Source of the DNA: Rhynchonema sp. JSB1_4
Lineage: Eukaryota > Nematoda > Chromadorea > Monhysterida > Xyalidae
DNA: 64,000 bases
Assembly (NCBI GenBank): GCA_030248065.1
Contig: JASAMV010005516.1
Span: forward strand, 1-64,000
Direction: 5' to 3'
Shown: positions 1-10,819 of the stretch, piece by piece
Position numbering within the stretch: the stretch's first letter is position 1
Layout of the letters: each line of letters begins with the position of its first letter
The notes under the pieces: model-generated
Told to the model about the DNA's origin: nothing
The model's database searches: none
What the model saw: the letters and a program-made list of their open reading frames with translations, nothing else
Position numbers and translations under genes: made by a program

Positions 1-580
1 TATCCGAGCTTTTTTATTTTGGCTGGCAACCCCCCCCCCTGGTGTCCGAGATTTTTCATTTTAGCTATCCGAAAAATTAGGGTAGGATACCCCTGAACAA
101 AAAGTCAGGATACCGGATACTGAGACTGATACCGTAAGACAACACCCGTACCGCTAATTGATACGAGGTACCGGATACTAGGGGGTACCCCCACCGTTCC
201 CCCCCAACGACACCACTGATCACACATCATAAAACACATCCGGTATCCGAAAATTTTGGATTTTGGGTATCCGGTATCCTGACTTTTTGATTTCCCAACG
301 ACACCACTGTGTTTGACACAACAATAAAAATTTGCCGTACCACTAAATGTGTGGTACCGTGAAGGTTGTTCTATTAATGGGGGGTGGGCACTATTTCCGA
401 CAACTACATTTACTTCCAAACTATGAGTCAATAAAATAAATGGTCGTACAAATACATTCATTCAACAATCGCCACCACCGCACTACACTCCAATTACTCT
501 CTCGCCATGATGATCGAATCAATAAAATCCACTCAATGAAGCACCACAGTAATTGTCCAAAAACCGATTCACCCACTCAC
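1..580. other. Intronic sequence of PLRG1 with an inverted repeat
   Basis: No exon was found here; the next PLRG1 exon must lie left of the window. The stretch holds GGATACC-rich repeat sequence and the inverted pair described separately. Confidence 0.6.
99..291. repeat. Short element with 22-bp inverted ends (AAAAGTCAGGATACCGGATAC)
   Basis: The sequence AAAGTCAGGATACCGGATAC near 100-121 returns as its reverse complement at 269-290. The inside repeats GGTACCGGATAC-like words. A direct repeat CCCAACGACACCACTG at about 204-219 and 295-310 overlaps the right end. It probably is a small non-autonomous DNA element; no clear target duplication. Confidence 0.5.
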
Positions 581-3500
581 CGACGCGAACATATACAATC
601 TGGGATGTATGGTCACGGATCGAATGGACTTTTTGTGATGCGTCAATGTGACCACCGATTTGCCAGCAGCCAGATCCCACAGTCGAATCGTGCTGTCGTG
701 CGAACCCGTGATGATCTGTGCATCGATATGGGTGTGTTACTGGCTTGCGTTAGAAAGATTTGCTCTTTCATGCACACTCTTGGAATACCGGAGTTTTCCA
801 CTTACGGTAAAGCGCCGGGGTTCTACTCGAGAATTGGACCCTCCGGCCAAAAAGAAAAACATCATATCAGAGGACCCGGGAGCTTTAAGTGGAAAGGATA
901 AATCAGGCTCATCAGTAGGTTTATTTTATAGCCGCATTTTGGCATTCTGCGACCATATTTGAGCGTTACTAAGACGATTTTCGTGTAAATGTGGTAAAAC
1001 AACCGACAAACAACGAAAAAGTACGATATTTTGGTCCCTGATAGACTAGTGTTTTGGGAAGTGTACTGTTGGATGAAAAATTGATGGACCAGAGAAAGTA
1101 AATCCAATTAGAGCGCCCGGGGCTCTAAGTGGTAATTTTTCCAGTTATAGCTACCGAGGGTGCTATTCGAGGGGCTGTAAGCGGAAAACTCGGTAGTTAC
1201 GAGTTGGTCATGTCGCCAAACTTCTATTACACCGAGGGCATCATACCTTACAACCAAACCAGCTACGTGTCATATTGTGTTTGAAGACATTTTCATCCAT
1301 GACACAATCAAGCAACCCACCTGCGGATTATGTGCCTGACAGACAACGGACGCGATCGTGTTCGTATGCCCGCTGAGACAATGGATCTGCGCGTGGGTGC
1401 GCATGTCCCATACCTGTGACATTGACGTTGAATAATTCAATGTTTGATTGCAGCATCGAGTTACATTGACGTTAAACTTGGTCTTCTGTTTTGAGCAAGC
1501 AAAGCAAACAAGACAAAACTGAAGTCAGTGATGCGGCTTATGGATACCCCAAACAGGTTTGCTATTCCTTGGCGCTCCCGAACCAATGCCCCCCAAATTG
1601 GCCAGCTAGCTTCCTTGCTCTGGTCAGCAAGTCAAAAAAAGTTGTTGATTTTAGAAAAATGGCCATTTTATGGCCTAAAATAGCTAGATTCGCTCAAATC
1701 TTCTCACAAATACACACAAACAGTCATTTGAGGATTATTGTAGCATAATTTGCACTAATTTTTAAACCCATATTTTTTACTTCTGGAGCCAAAATCGGGA
1801 CACTCGGATAGCAATGTTTCTTGCTTTCGTAACATCACTGACTGAAGCAGCAGCCATCCAGATTGCAGTGTTCTATAGTCCAAGCATCAGCTCATGAGAT
1901 TTTTTGAATTAAGTTTGCTAGACCCAACACCCTTTTCCACGTATAGTACACTCGCCACAGGAGCCCCTTGAGGTGGCAGATTGGTCCAACATTCATACGT
2001 GGCTGCTGTTTGGGGTCCGGGCCGGGCGGTTTCTCTTTCATCGTTGTACTCCACGTACTTCGAGAACGAAAGAAAGAGAAACGCACGTATTTGGTAAAAA
2101 CACGCTCTCCACCTCGGTGCCTAAATTACCAATTGATTTCCAAAACATTTGTGTGTTGAACGACGTCGCTGTTCGCTAAGCACGCAACAAACTGAGGTCA
2201 GCCAGCTGGAACTTGCCTATACTGTCATAAAGAACCGTTTTTTTATTTTGCGTGGGAAAAAACGGTTTTTTTCCAAAAAAACGTTTTTTTTCAAATACTT
2301 TTCCAGTACTTAAGAATGTAATTTCGAAAAATATAACAATTTCAGTGCAAAATTTGTTCGAAGTGACGAGAGTGCTCTTGAAGAGTGTTGAAGTCAGTCG
2401 AAAACACTTGGTTTACACGCTTGTTGGCCCATTTTGGGCCGGTTGATTTTTGTGCGAGCCAATTTTTCACTGAAATCGAAAAACTCATCAGTTTTGCATT
2501 ACAATTTTTTGGAAAAATTGGAATAAAGTACCGATATTTTTTCGATCAAAAACCGAAAAGGTACCCACGGAAAAATAAATGGAAAAGTATTCGGGTCTCG
2601 GGAAAAAAACGGTTTTTTTCGGTTTTTTTTCGGAAAAAAACCGGTTTTTTTTTCGCCTGCCAGTATAAACTTGCCATCATCTCTCTCGGCCACTCGGCCC
2701 AATCCCTTTCTTTTGTTTTCGAAACACATTGGAGCATTGAACAGTGAATCGAAGCAAGCTTTACAAAGTGTCTCATGAGCTCGTGGTTGGACTATGCCAC
2801 CGAAACAACGACCAACCCTTGCAGTCGAATCACGTCCAGCCGTGACCAACACATCAATGGTGGGGTGTAGATCGAGAGTGTAGACCGCACTCAAATGGCC
2901 GTGGTAATGACGGATTGTTTTGTTGTATTCCAGATCCCAGCATCGCACCTGAAATAGGCATTTCAAAAATAAGTCTTAGGATACAGCTGCAATCAGGGAT
3001 TGGCGTCGCTTTAGGAAAAAAGGTCGGTGTCGGTAACGACACTGCGAATGGTGGCGACTACAGATGCAATTATTCCGGAAAAAATATTTACTGAAAAAAC
3101 CGTTTTTCGGAAAAAAACGTTTTTTTTTCGATATTTTTCCGAGCCAAATGTGGGCACCGGTCGAAATGGTGTACATTCGGCACATCATGCGCTAAAAATG
3201 GCGTACGAAAAGGAATCCTGTTCAGAAAGTGCGAATAAAAGCCGTAAAAGGGCTGGAAAACACTTGAAAAAGAATGTTTCTGCAATAAAACTGGGTTGTT
3301 TCCCATAATTTTGACACTTTTCAAAGTTCAAAATCCGCCGTGCAATTTTCAGAAAAAAATATATTGCACTGAAAAAAAAACGGTTTTTTTCGGGTTTTTT
3401 TTCAGGAAAACGAACCGTTTTTTTCCACCTGCAACTATGGCGGCGACCAAAAGCGTCGGTTTTTTTCAGGTGTCGGCATGGTATTTTGGGCCTCAAAACT

Positions 3501-6500
3501 TGTCCCAAGCCTACCTCTGACCTCTCCGCAGGATACGCCTCTGGTCCGAAAAAATCGGTGCTCTTCACGCATTACACAGAGAAATAGGACCAAAAAAACT
3601 GGTGCTTGCTGCGCATCAACTTCAATTCAATGTACCGTCTCAAATAATTCCACAAAACAATTTTGGCCGGCGTGCATTTATTTCAAGGGGCAAAACAAAC
3701 AAATAACCAATTTGTCCTCTCCCACTGAAAACAAGTACGGTTGACGATGTGAGATTTTGACGCCTCGCACGGCGCTCACATGGCCGGTCAGGGACAGCTT
3801 GAGTTTGCCGCTCGCCAGGTCCCAAATCTGAAACAGACACATAATTTAGTTTCATTTGTGAATTTATCAAGTGCAATCTTAGGCACATAGGCGGGCTTCG
3901 AAAACCCCGAAAACGAAAAACACCGAATAGGAAATGCTCGAAAAAAGCCCGAAGACGAAAAATCTCGAAAAAAATGTCAGGCATGAATGATACATTGTCT
4001 TTTCTCGGGTTTTCGTCCCCACCCGGTTTTATATAATAAACAGCAGAACACCTTGATAATTCGATCGCCGCCTCCGGTCGCAAACCATTCGTTGCCGGGC
4101 TCGACGTCAATACATCTGAAATGAGGGGTGGTAGTGTCGCAGGTTCGTTGCGATAAAAACGCAACTTCACCAGAATTTTCTAGAAACAGCCTGAACTATA
4201 GTTGCGAAAGAACACGTTCTTTATATTTTTTGCAAAAAAAACCGACGGAACCCGAAAAAGAACCGGAGGATAAATTTTTAGCACATGAGGTTAAATCACC
4301 GGTATGGGGTACTTTGACCTCAAAACGCTGAATCACAAGTTAATAATACGATATTCTATTCAAGACATCGACACAATCCGAAAATACTGAGTTGAAACCC
4401 CCCCACAAAAAAAAAACAAAAAAAAAAAAAAAATAAAAAAAAAAAAAAAAAAAAAAAAAAACACTTAGAGGTTTTGTGCTTTCAACCACACACTCACACA
4501 TTTGCACAAAGAGAAAACATCGGACGATTTTCTTTCACCGGGGCCAAACACGGCACCGGTTTTTCGGTTTAATTAACGCCAAAAAGCGTTTTTTTCGTCC
4601 GCAACTGTACTTTGAGCGCTTTGTTCGGAAACGTTTCCAAATAGAGCCCAGCCTGATGGCTCCATTTCAGTGCACTTGGGCAGCAAAACCGCCGATTTAC
4701 CCCCCTTTTTGAACAGATCTCAGGGCTTTTGGGAAATGCCGGCGCGAAAACAAGTTGCTGAAAAAAACAAAGTGACCAGAAAAGATGCAAGAACAACTGC
4801 ACTTGCCGGTCACTGTACGCACCTGACCCATCCGGTATGACCGCTGATGACGCGATACAATTTCCATGGTGGATGCCAGTCTGGTTTCGGCATTGTCGGC
4901 GCACGTTTGGGCAGCAGCGCTTTCACGTTGTCCTGCTGCCCTCCACCACCAGGCACGGCCAGGGCACCACTCGCTGTCGGCGGCGTTGGACTGCAAAATT
5001 CTGGGCATCGCGCGTTTCTTTAGATCGGTGCAGCAGAGCCGATTCGGTTGTGGAAATTTTGGGGCTGTTCATCAACGTAGACCGTAGCTTTTCGCTACGG
5101 TAGGTTACGGTAGATTACCGTTAGGAAATGATCTGGAAGCTGGAGCCGCGCACGGAGACCGCTATCGGGCGGGATATGGGTTATCAGTGTAGTTCCTGGG
5201 GAAGGGGGTCCAACCCTAACGTACACTAACCGCCTCAGTTTTTGCCTAAAATCGGCAAAATCGGGGGGATACCTACTGTACCAGGGTGAAAATCGGGGGG
5301 ATACCTACTGTACCATGCCAAACATCGGGGGGGGGACACCTACTGTACCAGGAGAGGGGGATACCTACTGTACTGGGGGGCTACCCCCCCCCCCCCGCTT
5401 CAACACTGAAACCAATACTAAGACCAATACCCAATACCAATACCAACCCAATACTCAATACCAATACCCAGTGTAGCACTTGGTCAGGGTGTTGACGATA
5501 GATAGGTTGGGACCCGAAATGTGTTGACGATAGATAGATGACCCAAGTCCGAAATCTGTGGGGTCGACCCAAACTTGTTGACGATAGATAGATGGTGGGG
5601 GGGTCGCCAAAAATCAAGGTATAGTATAGTATAGTGTACTAAATACATAATAATGTGTAAATATTAATGAAAATGTACTTAGATGTACTATATCCGCGCG
5701 CAGCGCACGATTTTTTGCCTATTTGGGGTGAAAAATACCGATTTTGAGCCATTTTGAGTCAAAAATATCAATTTTGGGGTCGATTGTTGTTGACGATAGA
5801 TAGATTGTTCCCAGAATTTGTTGACGATAGATAGATTAGTCCAAAGGTGTTGACGATAGAGATGAAATCAAAAAGTGTTGACGATAGATAGATGAATTTG
5901 GTGGGACCCCCCCCCCAAGTACTACCCTGCAAATACCAAACCCAATACCAGGCACTTCAGTAGTATTGATCTGGTATTGGGTATTGATATTGGGTCTCAC
6001 CCGGTATTGGTATTGGGTATTGGTATTGGGTCACCAAATTGGTATTGGAATTGGGTATTGGGTATTGGTACAGGGCCGGTATCAGAGATCGGAAACGGGA
6101 CGGGTAAAGTCGGCCCGGCCCGGCCCGGTCGGCGAAAAGTCCGGCCCGGCCCGGCCCGGTGGAGGGCTGAAGGTCGGCCCGGCCCGGCCCGTTTTGGCTT
6201 GAGGTCGGCCGGGCCCGGCCCGGTCAGCCAATATTCAAGGGCCGAAAACTGAAAAAGTCCAAAAAGCTGAAAAAACTCGAAAATTTTCTGCAGAATACTT
6301 GTTTTCACTGGTGCAGCTGGGGGAAGGGGTAGGTAGGTAGATTGACGCGCCATCCTGATGCAGTACGTAAGTCGCCGCCCCGGCTGGTACAGTTGTAGGT
6401 ATAATTTTTGGCTCAAAATGGTTTAAAATCGGTATTTTTCACTCCATACAGGCGAAAAATCGCGCGTAACGCGCGAAATTAGCGCTTAAGAGTACATTCT

Positions 6501-9500
6501 CATTTCTCATTAATACGTATACATAAAATTTTGTTCCCGGATGACCCCCCTAGCTCGGCCGGTCGGTACAGTAGGTAGGTTGATTGCAGGCAGGCTTTTT
6601 TGGTGGTACAGTGGGTTGATTGCAAAGGCCTGGGTATGGGATGGGTAGCTAGGTACACCACTGCTTCTTTCTTCAAAACGATGACTGAAAAGATCAAGAA
6701 CTAGGAAATGTTATTGCGCGGAGCGCAAAAATTTTGAAAATTTTGGTTCAAAAAATGGTAATTTCGTTCGAATTTAGGCATACCGGGCCGGGCTGCTCGG
6801 TCGACCAAGTCCAAAATCGCGGCCCGGCCCGGCCCGTTTCCGATCTCTGGCCGGTATTGGCATTGGGTTTTGGTATTGGGTGCACTGGTGTAGCTGGGGG
6901 AACCCCGCCCCTAGTAGGTACAGTAGGTAGTAGGTAGGTAGGTTGACGCTCCATCCTGGTACAGTAGGTAGCAGTGCTGGGGCTGGGGGGGGGGGGGGGG
7001 GGGTGGGGGGGTCCCCCCCCCCAATGGTACCCTACCCGCCCCGGCCTGGTACGCTACCCCCCTACCCGCCCCGCTCTTGTACCCTCCCCCCCTACCCGCC
7101 CCGCCCTGGTACCCTACCCGCCCCGATTTTTACCCCCAAAATGCCCATTTTTCGGTCAAAAATGCCCAAATTTCGACCGAAAACCCTGAAAAGTGCAAAA
7201 AATCTCGCGCTGCGCGCGATATATGCACTTTTTAGTACATAAAAACAGGCACCCGAAAAAACTTGTGTTGTACCCTACCCGCCCCGAAAAATCTTCCCCC
7301 CCCCCCCCCCCCCCAAACCGGATTTCCCCCCCCCCCAAAATCCCAGGTACACTACCCCCCTACCCGCCCCGATTTTTTCCACCTATGTACCCTACCCGCC
7401 CCGCAAAAGTAGCCACAGCACTGGTAGGTAGGTCGCCGCCCGGCGGCTGGTACAGTAAGTTGCGATTTTTGCTTCAAAATGGTATAAAATCGATGTTTTT
7501 CACACCAAATAGGCGAAAAATCGCGCGCTAGGCGCGAAATGAGCGTTTTAGAGTGCATTTTCATCAGTACTTAGACTTAAAAACTTTTGTTCCCCTAGCT
7601 CGGCCGGTACAGTACCGTAAAAACCTAAATAGAGCCCCCCCCCCGGAATAGAGCCCCCCTCGGAATATCGATCGAAAATAACACCGGATTTGGAACGCTC
7701 TCGTTGAGAAACGAAAATAATTTTTTGAAAATGGGGTCAGTAAATTAATAGAGCCCCCCTTGTATTTAGGTTTTTACGGTAGGTGGGTTGCCGCCCACAT
7801 TTTTGGTGGTACAGTAGGTTGCCGCCCCGCCTGGGTACCTACACCGCTGGACAATGACAATACTGATCGATCACTTAGGTACTTGCCGAATTCGTCAGAA
7901 ATTTTAGTATTTTTGACAAAAAAAATCCCTACTTTTTCAGCAAAATAAGTCACTTCAGGAGCTTCCGATTGCGACCTCTGCTTCTGCATCAAAACCAAGC
8001 CGCCAACCCGTGAGCGGCCGGTGCAGCGGCGGTGATGGCAAGCGGCGGTGCGGACACGGTGCCCGTTGACGGGTCGACGCGCGCCGGCTGCGGTGGAACG
8101 GGCAGACTCAATTTCTTCTCATTTCGTCGTCGTTTCGCCTCTTGTGCCGCCGCCATCACCGGGCCGTATTCGGTGCGCGCTTTGACCGCCAGGTACAGCT
8201 TGCGACTGCAAAATTACCATTTTCTATTGTAAACGATGAAGAAAAATGGTAAAGTCAAGCAAGTTTTCAGTAAAGTGATCAACCAGAGATCGGAAACGGG
8301 CCGGCCCGGCCGGCCCGGTACCCGGGCCGGGCCGGGCCGCGATTTTGGAGTTGGTCGACCGGGCCGGGCCGGGCCGGGCCGGAGATTTGGGGGGACCGGG
8401 CCGGGCCGGGCCAAGCAGCCCGGCCCGGTCCGGCCCGGTATGCCTAAATTTGAACGAAATTACCATTTTTTGAACCAAAATTTTCAAAATTTTTGCGCTT
8501 CGCGCAATAACATTTCCTAGTTCTTGATCTTTTCAGTCATCGTTTTGAAGAAAGAAGCAGTAGCTACCCATACCCAGGCCTGTGCTTTGCAGCAATTAAC
8601 CTACTGTACCAAAAAAAGCCTGCCTGCAATCAGTGTAGTTCCTGATCCGGAGGGGGAGATAGCGGACCCCCCGTTTTTTTCGGAGGGGGAGATAGTGTAC
8701 CCCCGAGGGGGGGGGGGGGAAGGGGGGGGGGGAAGACCCAAATTCGGGAAAAAGTCACTTTTTGAGGGAGAAAATTTGACCTATTTTTGCCCCTTTTTGG
8801 AAAAAATTCTTCATAAAAAGGGTATTTTGGCGACTTTTGAGAACATTGACCTGAAAATCACACATTTTAGGCCTAAAAATGCCCATTTTAGGCCGAAAAT
8901 GGCCATTTTAGGCAAAAATTGGGGGAGATAGTGTACCCGGAGGGGGAGATAGGGGGATAGTGTACCACCCGAGGGGGAGATAGCGTACCCGAGGGGGGGA
9001 CCCCCCCCCGCCCCCCCCCCCCAGGAACTACACTGCCTGCAATCAACCTACCTACTGTAGTACCGACCGGCCGAGCTGGGGGGAGTCGTCCGGGAATTTA
9101 TGTCTACATATTGATGAGAATATACTCTTAAGCGCTAATTTCGCGCGTCACGCGCGATTTTTCGCCTATATGGAGTGAAAAATACCGATTTTAAACCATT
9201 TTGAGCAAAAATTATTCCATACAGTACCAACCGGGGCGGCGACTTACGTACTGCATCGATGGCGCGTCAATCTACCTACCTACCCTTCCCCCCAGCCCCA
9301 GCTGTACCAACCAGTGAAAACAAGTATTCTGCAGAAAATTTTCGAATTTTTTTCAGCTTTTTGGACTTTTTTAGTTTTCAGCCCTTGAAAATTGGCTGAC
9401 CGGGCCGGGCCGGGCCGGGCCGACCTCAAGCCAAAACGGGCCGGGCCGGGCCGACCTGCAGCCCTCCACCGGGCCGGGCCGGGCCGGGCCGGACTTTTCG

Positions 9501-9693
9501 CCGACCGGGCCGGGCCGACTTTACCCGGCCCGTTTCCGATCTCTGTGATCAACAGAACCAACGCAGTCTCGTCTTCGGGCGCCAAATCGCCTTGATCCGA
9601 CAGAAACATGTCGTGTGTTCGCTTCAGATGTCGAAAGACGAGCGTGTGCACCGAGTGTTTTTGCACTTGATCAACCGCTGATGATTGTGCCAT
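581..9693 (-). CDS. PLRG1: Pleiotropic regulator 1 (Prp46-type WD40 spliceosome protein), 3' end missing
   Basis: WD40 protein of the nuclear Prp19/CDC5L spliceosome complex. Exons that chain in phase: 9554-9693 (ATG at 9693), 8008-8205, 4823-4990, 4052-4115, 3708-3827, 2817-2948, 1321-1413 and 581-715; the next exon is left of position 1. They give about 350 of the roughly 510 residues usual for the family. Exon 1 has [11 protein letters not shown], the conserved N-terminal block; exon 2 has RTEYGPVM; exon 3 has [18 protein letters not shown] ahead of the propeller. WD repeats follow as [48 protein letters not shown] and [10 protein letters not shown]. The internal linker between exons 2 and 3 is A/P/G-rich, as in relatives. 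The introns, above all 4991-8007 and 8206-9553, are full of transposon copies. The start faces HHAT 1.1 kb away. Identity is very secure; single exon ends are inferred. Confidence 0.95.
2218..2667. mobile_element. 450-bp non-autonomous hAT-like element, TIR TATACTG(T/G)CA
   Basis: The ends read TATACTGTCA and TGCCAGTATA (inverted), flanked by the perfect 8-bp duplication AACTTGCC at 2210-2217 and 2668-2675. The inside carries AAAACGGTTTTTTTC words near both ends and has no credible ORF. It lies in a PLRG1 intron. Same family as 35121-35516 and probably 3059-3437. Confidence 0.87.
3059..3437. mobile_element. Second copy of the AAAACGGTTTTTT element family
   Basis: It begins TACAGATGCAATTATTCCGG, close to the left end of 35121-35516, and ends CCACCTGCAACTA. 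Inside are the same GAAAAAAACGGTTTTTTTCGG words. The ends are approximate; the flanks are only imperfectly repeated (GTGGCGAC and GGCGGCGAC). In a PLRG1 intron. Confidence 0.6.
3890..4025. repeat. CGAAAAACCC word element
   Basis: GGGCTTCGAAAACCCCGAAAACG on the left is answered by CTCGGGTTTTCGTCCCC on the right, with further CGAAAAA words between. It looks like a small element of the word-array type, lying in the PLRG1 intron between 3827 and 4052. Confidence 0.4.
4409..4462. repeat. Poly(A) tract
   Basis: About 50 adenines interrupted by single C and T. It may be a microsatellite or the tail of a retroposed copy; the sequence before it is not recognisable as a gene copy. Confidence 0.6.
5185..5929. 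mobile_element. About 745-bp element with TIR CAG(T/G)GTAGT, related to 8633-9033
   Basis: The left end CAGTGTAGTTCCTGGGGAAGG pairs with the right end CCAAGTACTACCCTG (inverted, imperfect). The left half holds four GGGGGATACCTACTGTACC words, the right half about seven TTGACGATAGATAGAT words, with an A/T-rich centre. The terminal TGTAGTTCCTG is the same as in the nested element 8633-9033. No target duplication was seen. In PLRG1 intron 2. Confidence 0.5.
5937..6070. repeat. TATTGG / TGGGTATTGGTA short tandem array
   Basis: Direct array of TGGGTATTGG and TGGTATTGGG words; an inverse copy CCAATACCAATACC lies at about 5410-5470 inside the neighbouring element. Confidence 0.7.
6083..6849. mobile_element. 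767-bp non-autonomous hAT-type element, TIR CAGAGATCGGAAACGGG
   Basis: The termini CAGAGATCGGAAACGGG and CCCGTTTCCGATCTCTG are inverted repeats, flanked by the perfect 8-bp duplication GCCGGTAT at 6075-6082 and 6850-6857. CCCGG-rich arrays fill both subterminal regions. The centre shares several hundred bases with 8284-9545 in inverse orientation. No transposase ORF. In PLRG1 intron 2. Confidence 0.92.
7025..7420. repeat. CTACCCGCCCCG word array around an A/T centre
   Basis: Words of the type CTACCCGCCCCGCCCTGGTACC occur at 7028-7130 and again at 7269-7410, separated by a centre with AAAATGCCCATTTTTCGG. Long C runs interrupt it. It looks like another word-array element, ends not resolved. 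Confidence 0.5.
7615..7779. mobile_element. 165-bp TA-flanked MITE, TIR CCGTAAAAACCTAAATA
   Basis: CCGTAAAAACCTAAATA at the left and TATTTAGGTTTTTACGG at the right are perfect inverted repeats, each flanked by TA as in Tc1/mariner insertions. AATAGAGCCCCCC words lie just inside the ends. It is itself inserted into an older repeat (CGGCCGGTACAGTA / GGTGGGTTGCC). Confidence 0.85.
8284..9545. mobile_element. hAT-type element at the PLRG1 exon 1 splice donor, carrying a nested element
   Basis: Termini CAGAGATCGGAAACGGG and CCGTTTCCGATCTCTG with the perfect 8-bp duplication TGATCAAC at 8276-8283 and 9546-9553. It is the same family as 6083-6849 but in the opposite orientation, and 401 bp longer because of the insertion 8633-9033. 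The duplicated bases read GTTGATCA on the PLRG1 strand and include the intron 1 donor. Confidence 0.92.
8633..9033. mobile_element. Nested 401-bp element, TIR GTGTAGTTCCTG, 12-bp flanking repeat
   Basis: GTGTAGTTCCTG and CAGGAACTACAC bound it; TGCCTGCAATCA stands on both sides (8621-8632 and 9034-9045). The sister copy 6083-6849 shows the empty site, which confirms the insertion. The long duplication resembles Mutator-like transposition. Inside are GGGGGAGATAGTGTACCC words at both ends and the centre TTTTAGGCCGAAAATGGCC. Confidence 0.87.
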
Positions 9694-10819
9694 TTTGCTG
9701 ACGATTTGCCAGCCTACCGAAATGAAATAAATTTCTATTTCTGCTCGATTTTGTGAATTTTAATGTCTGTTTTTTATTGCGTTTCGCTCGGCACGCTCTC
9801 TTGTATTTCTGAGTGGAGGAACATAACTGTTGGTTTTAAAAATGCGCTTCATGCGAAACATTCGCCAGTGACGAGAGCCTAAACTACGCTGCGTATGGGA
9901 CACTTGTTGATAGTGCATAAGAATAAATGGCATTACAGTCAACAAGTGGTATTTTTAATATAAACCATGGATGTGCAAAGGACACTTGTTGAAAACAGCT
10001 GAATTATGGTTTGGCGATAATGCGTGACTTGGGATAAAGATCGTTGGATCGTCGTTGTGTTTCCATACTTTTTGATGCGAGCAAATGTGCAATAGGCAGT
10101 GCACTTACTGACCGCTATTAGTTTTACTTGATTATTTCTGTGCTGTTCTGAAACATAATCCAAGCTCGAAACTATAAATAAATACAACTCGTTTTGTGGA
10201 CAATCGGGAGTTGACTGGGTTTGTACTCACCAAAAGCAAGTGCTGTTGAGTATTGATGCAGGTAGATTTCCGATAAGATAACATGCGTCTTTGACGTTCA
10301 GTGTCACCGCATAAACGCAGCCAAAGCAATAACATCTTTTCCGTGCCATAAACTGCCAATTTCTTGGTGAAACCAAACTAAACTGGTTTTCAGAACCAAA
10401 TCTATGTATGTTTACGCAGAGCACGTCGCATTTGGTCGACCAAAATGACTGTGATTTACAATCAATCGTTATTACCCCTGTCATTGTCAACTATTGGCTG
10501 ATTAACGACGATCTACACAACATTTTTTGTGAGTATTGAATCGATGTTGTTGTTGGTGTTGTCTGTTGCCGATGATGTTTGTGATGCACAGAAAGACGGT
10601 GTGCATGTTGCATGGTTTCCACATGATCAGAAAAGGCACAAGCACCCATACGGGGCAGCTCATTTTTCAGTCCCGAAACATTACTCGGTTTCAAACAATG
10701 AGCAATTCAAATCGTGTTTTGGAAAGCACCACAGAGAAAAATCCCGAATTTGCATTTTATTACCACACACACTTGAACAAAACCCAGAAAATCAATTGAA
10801 AATTATTCAAAATCAAGTG
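9694..10819. promoter_or_regulatory. Divergent intergenic region PLRG1 / HHAT
   Basis: About 1.1 kb between two divergent start codons; both promoters must lie here or in unseen 5' exons. No clear TATA box, tRNA or coding sequence is visible. The in-frame extension upstream of the HHAT ATG shows no conserved residues. Confidence 0.5.

Noticed and set aside
5260..7420. CRISPR-like array of short direct repeats
   Set aside because: The repeats are irregular words within DNA transposons of a eukaryote, with neither constant spacers nor cas genes.
6001..9700. Long Pro/Gly/Arg/Ala-rich frames over the GGCCCGG arrays
   Set aside because: These are translations of CCCGG repeats inside hAT-type elements. 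The frame 9280-9693 merely runs from PLRG1 exon 1 into the element.
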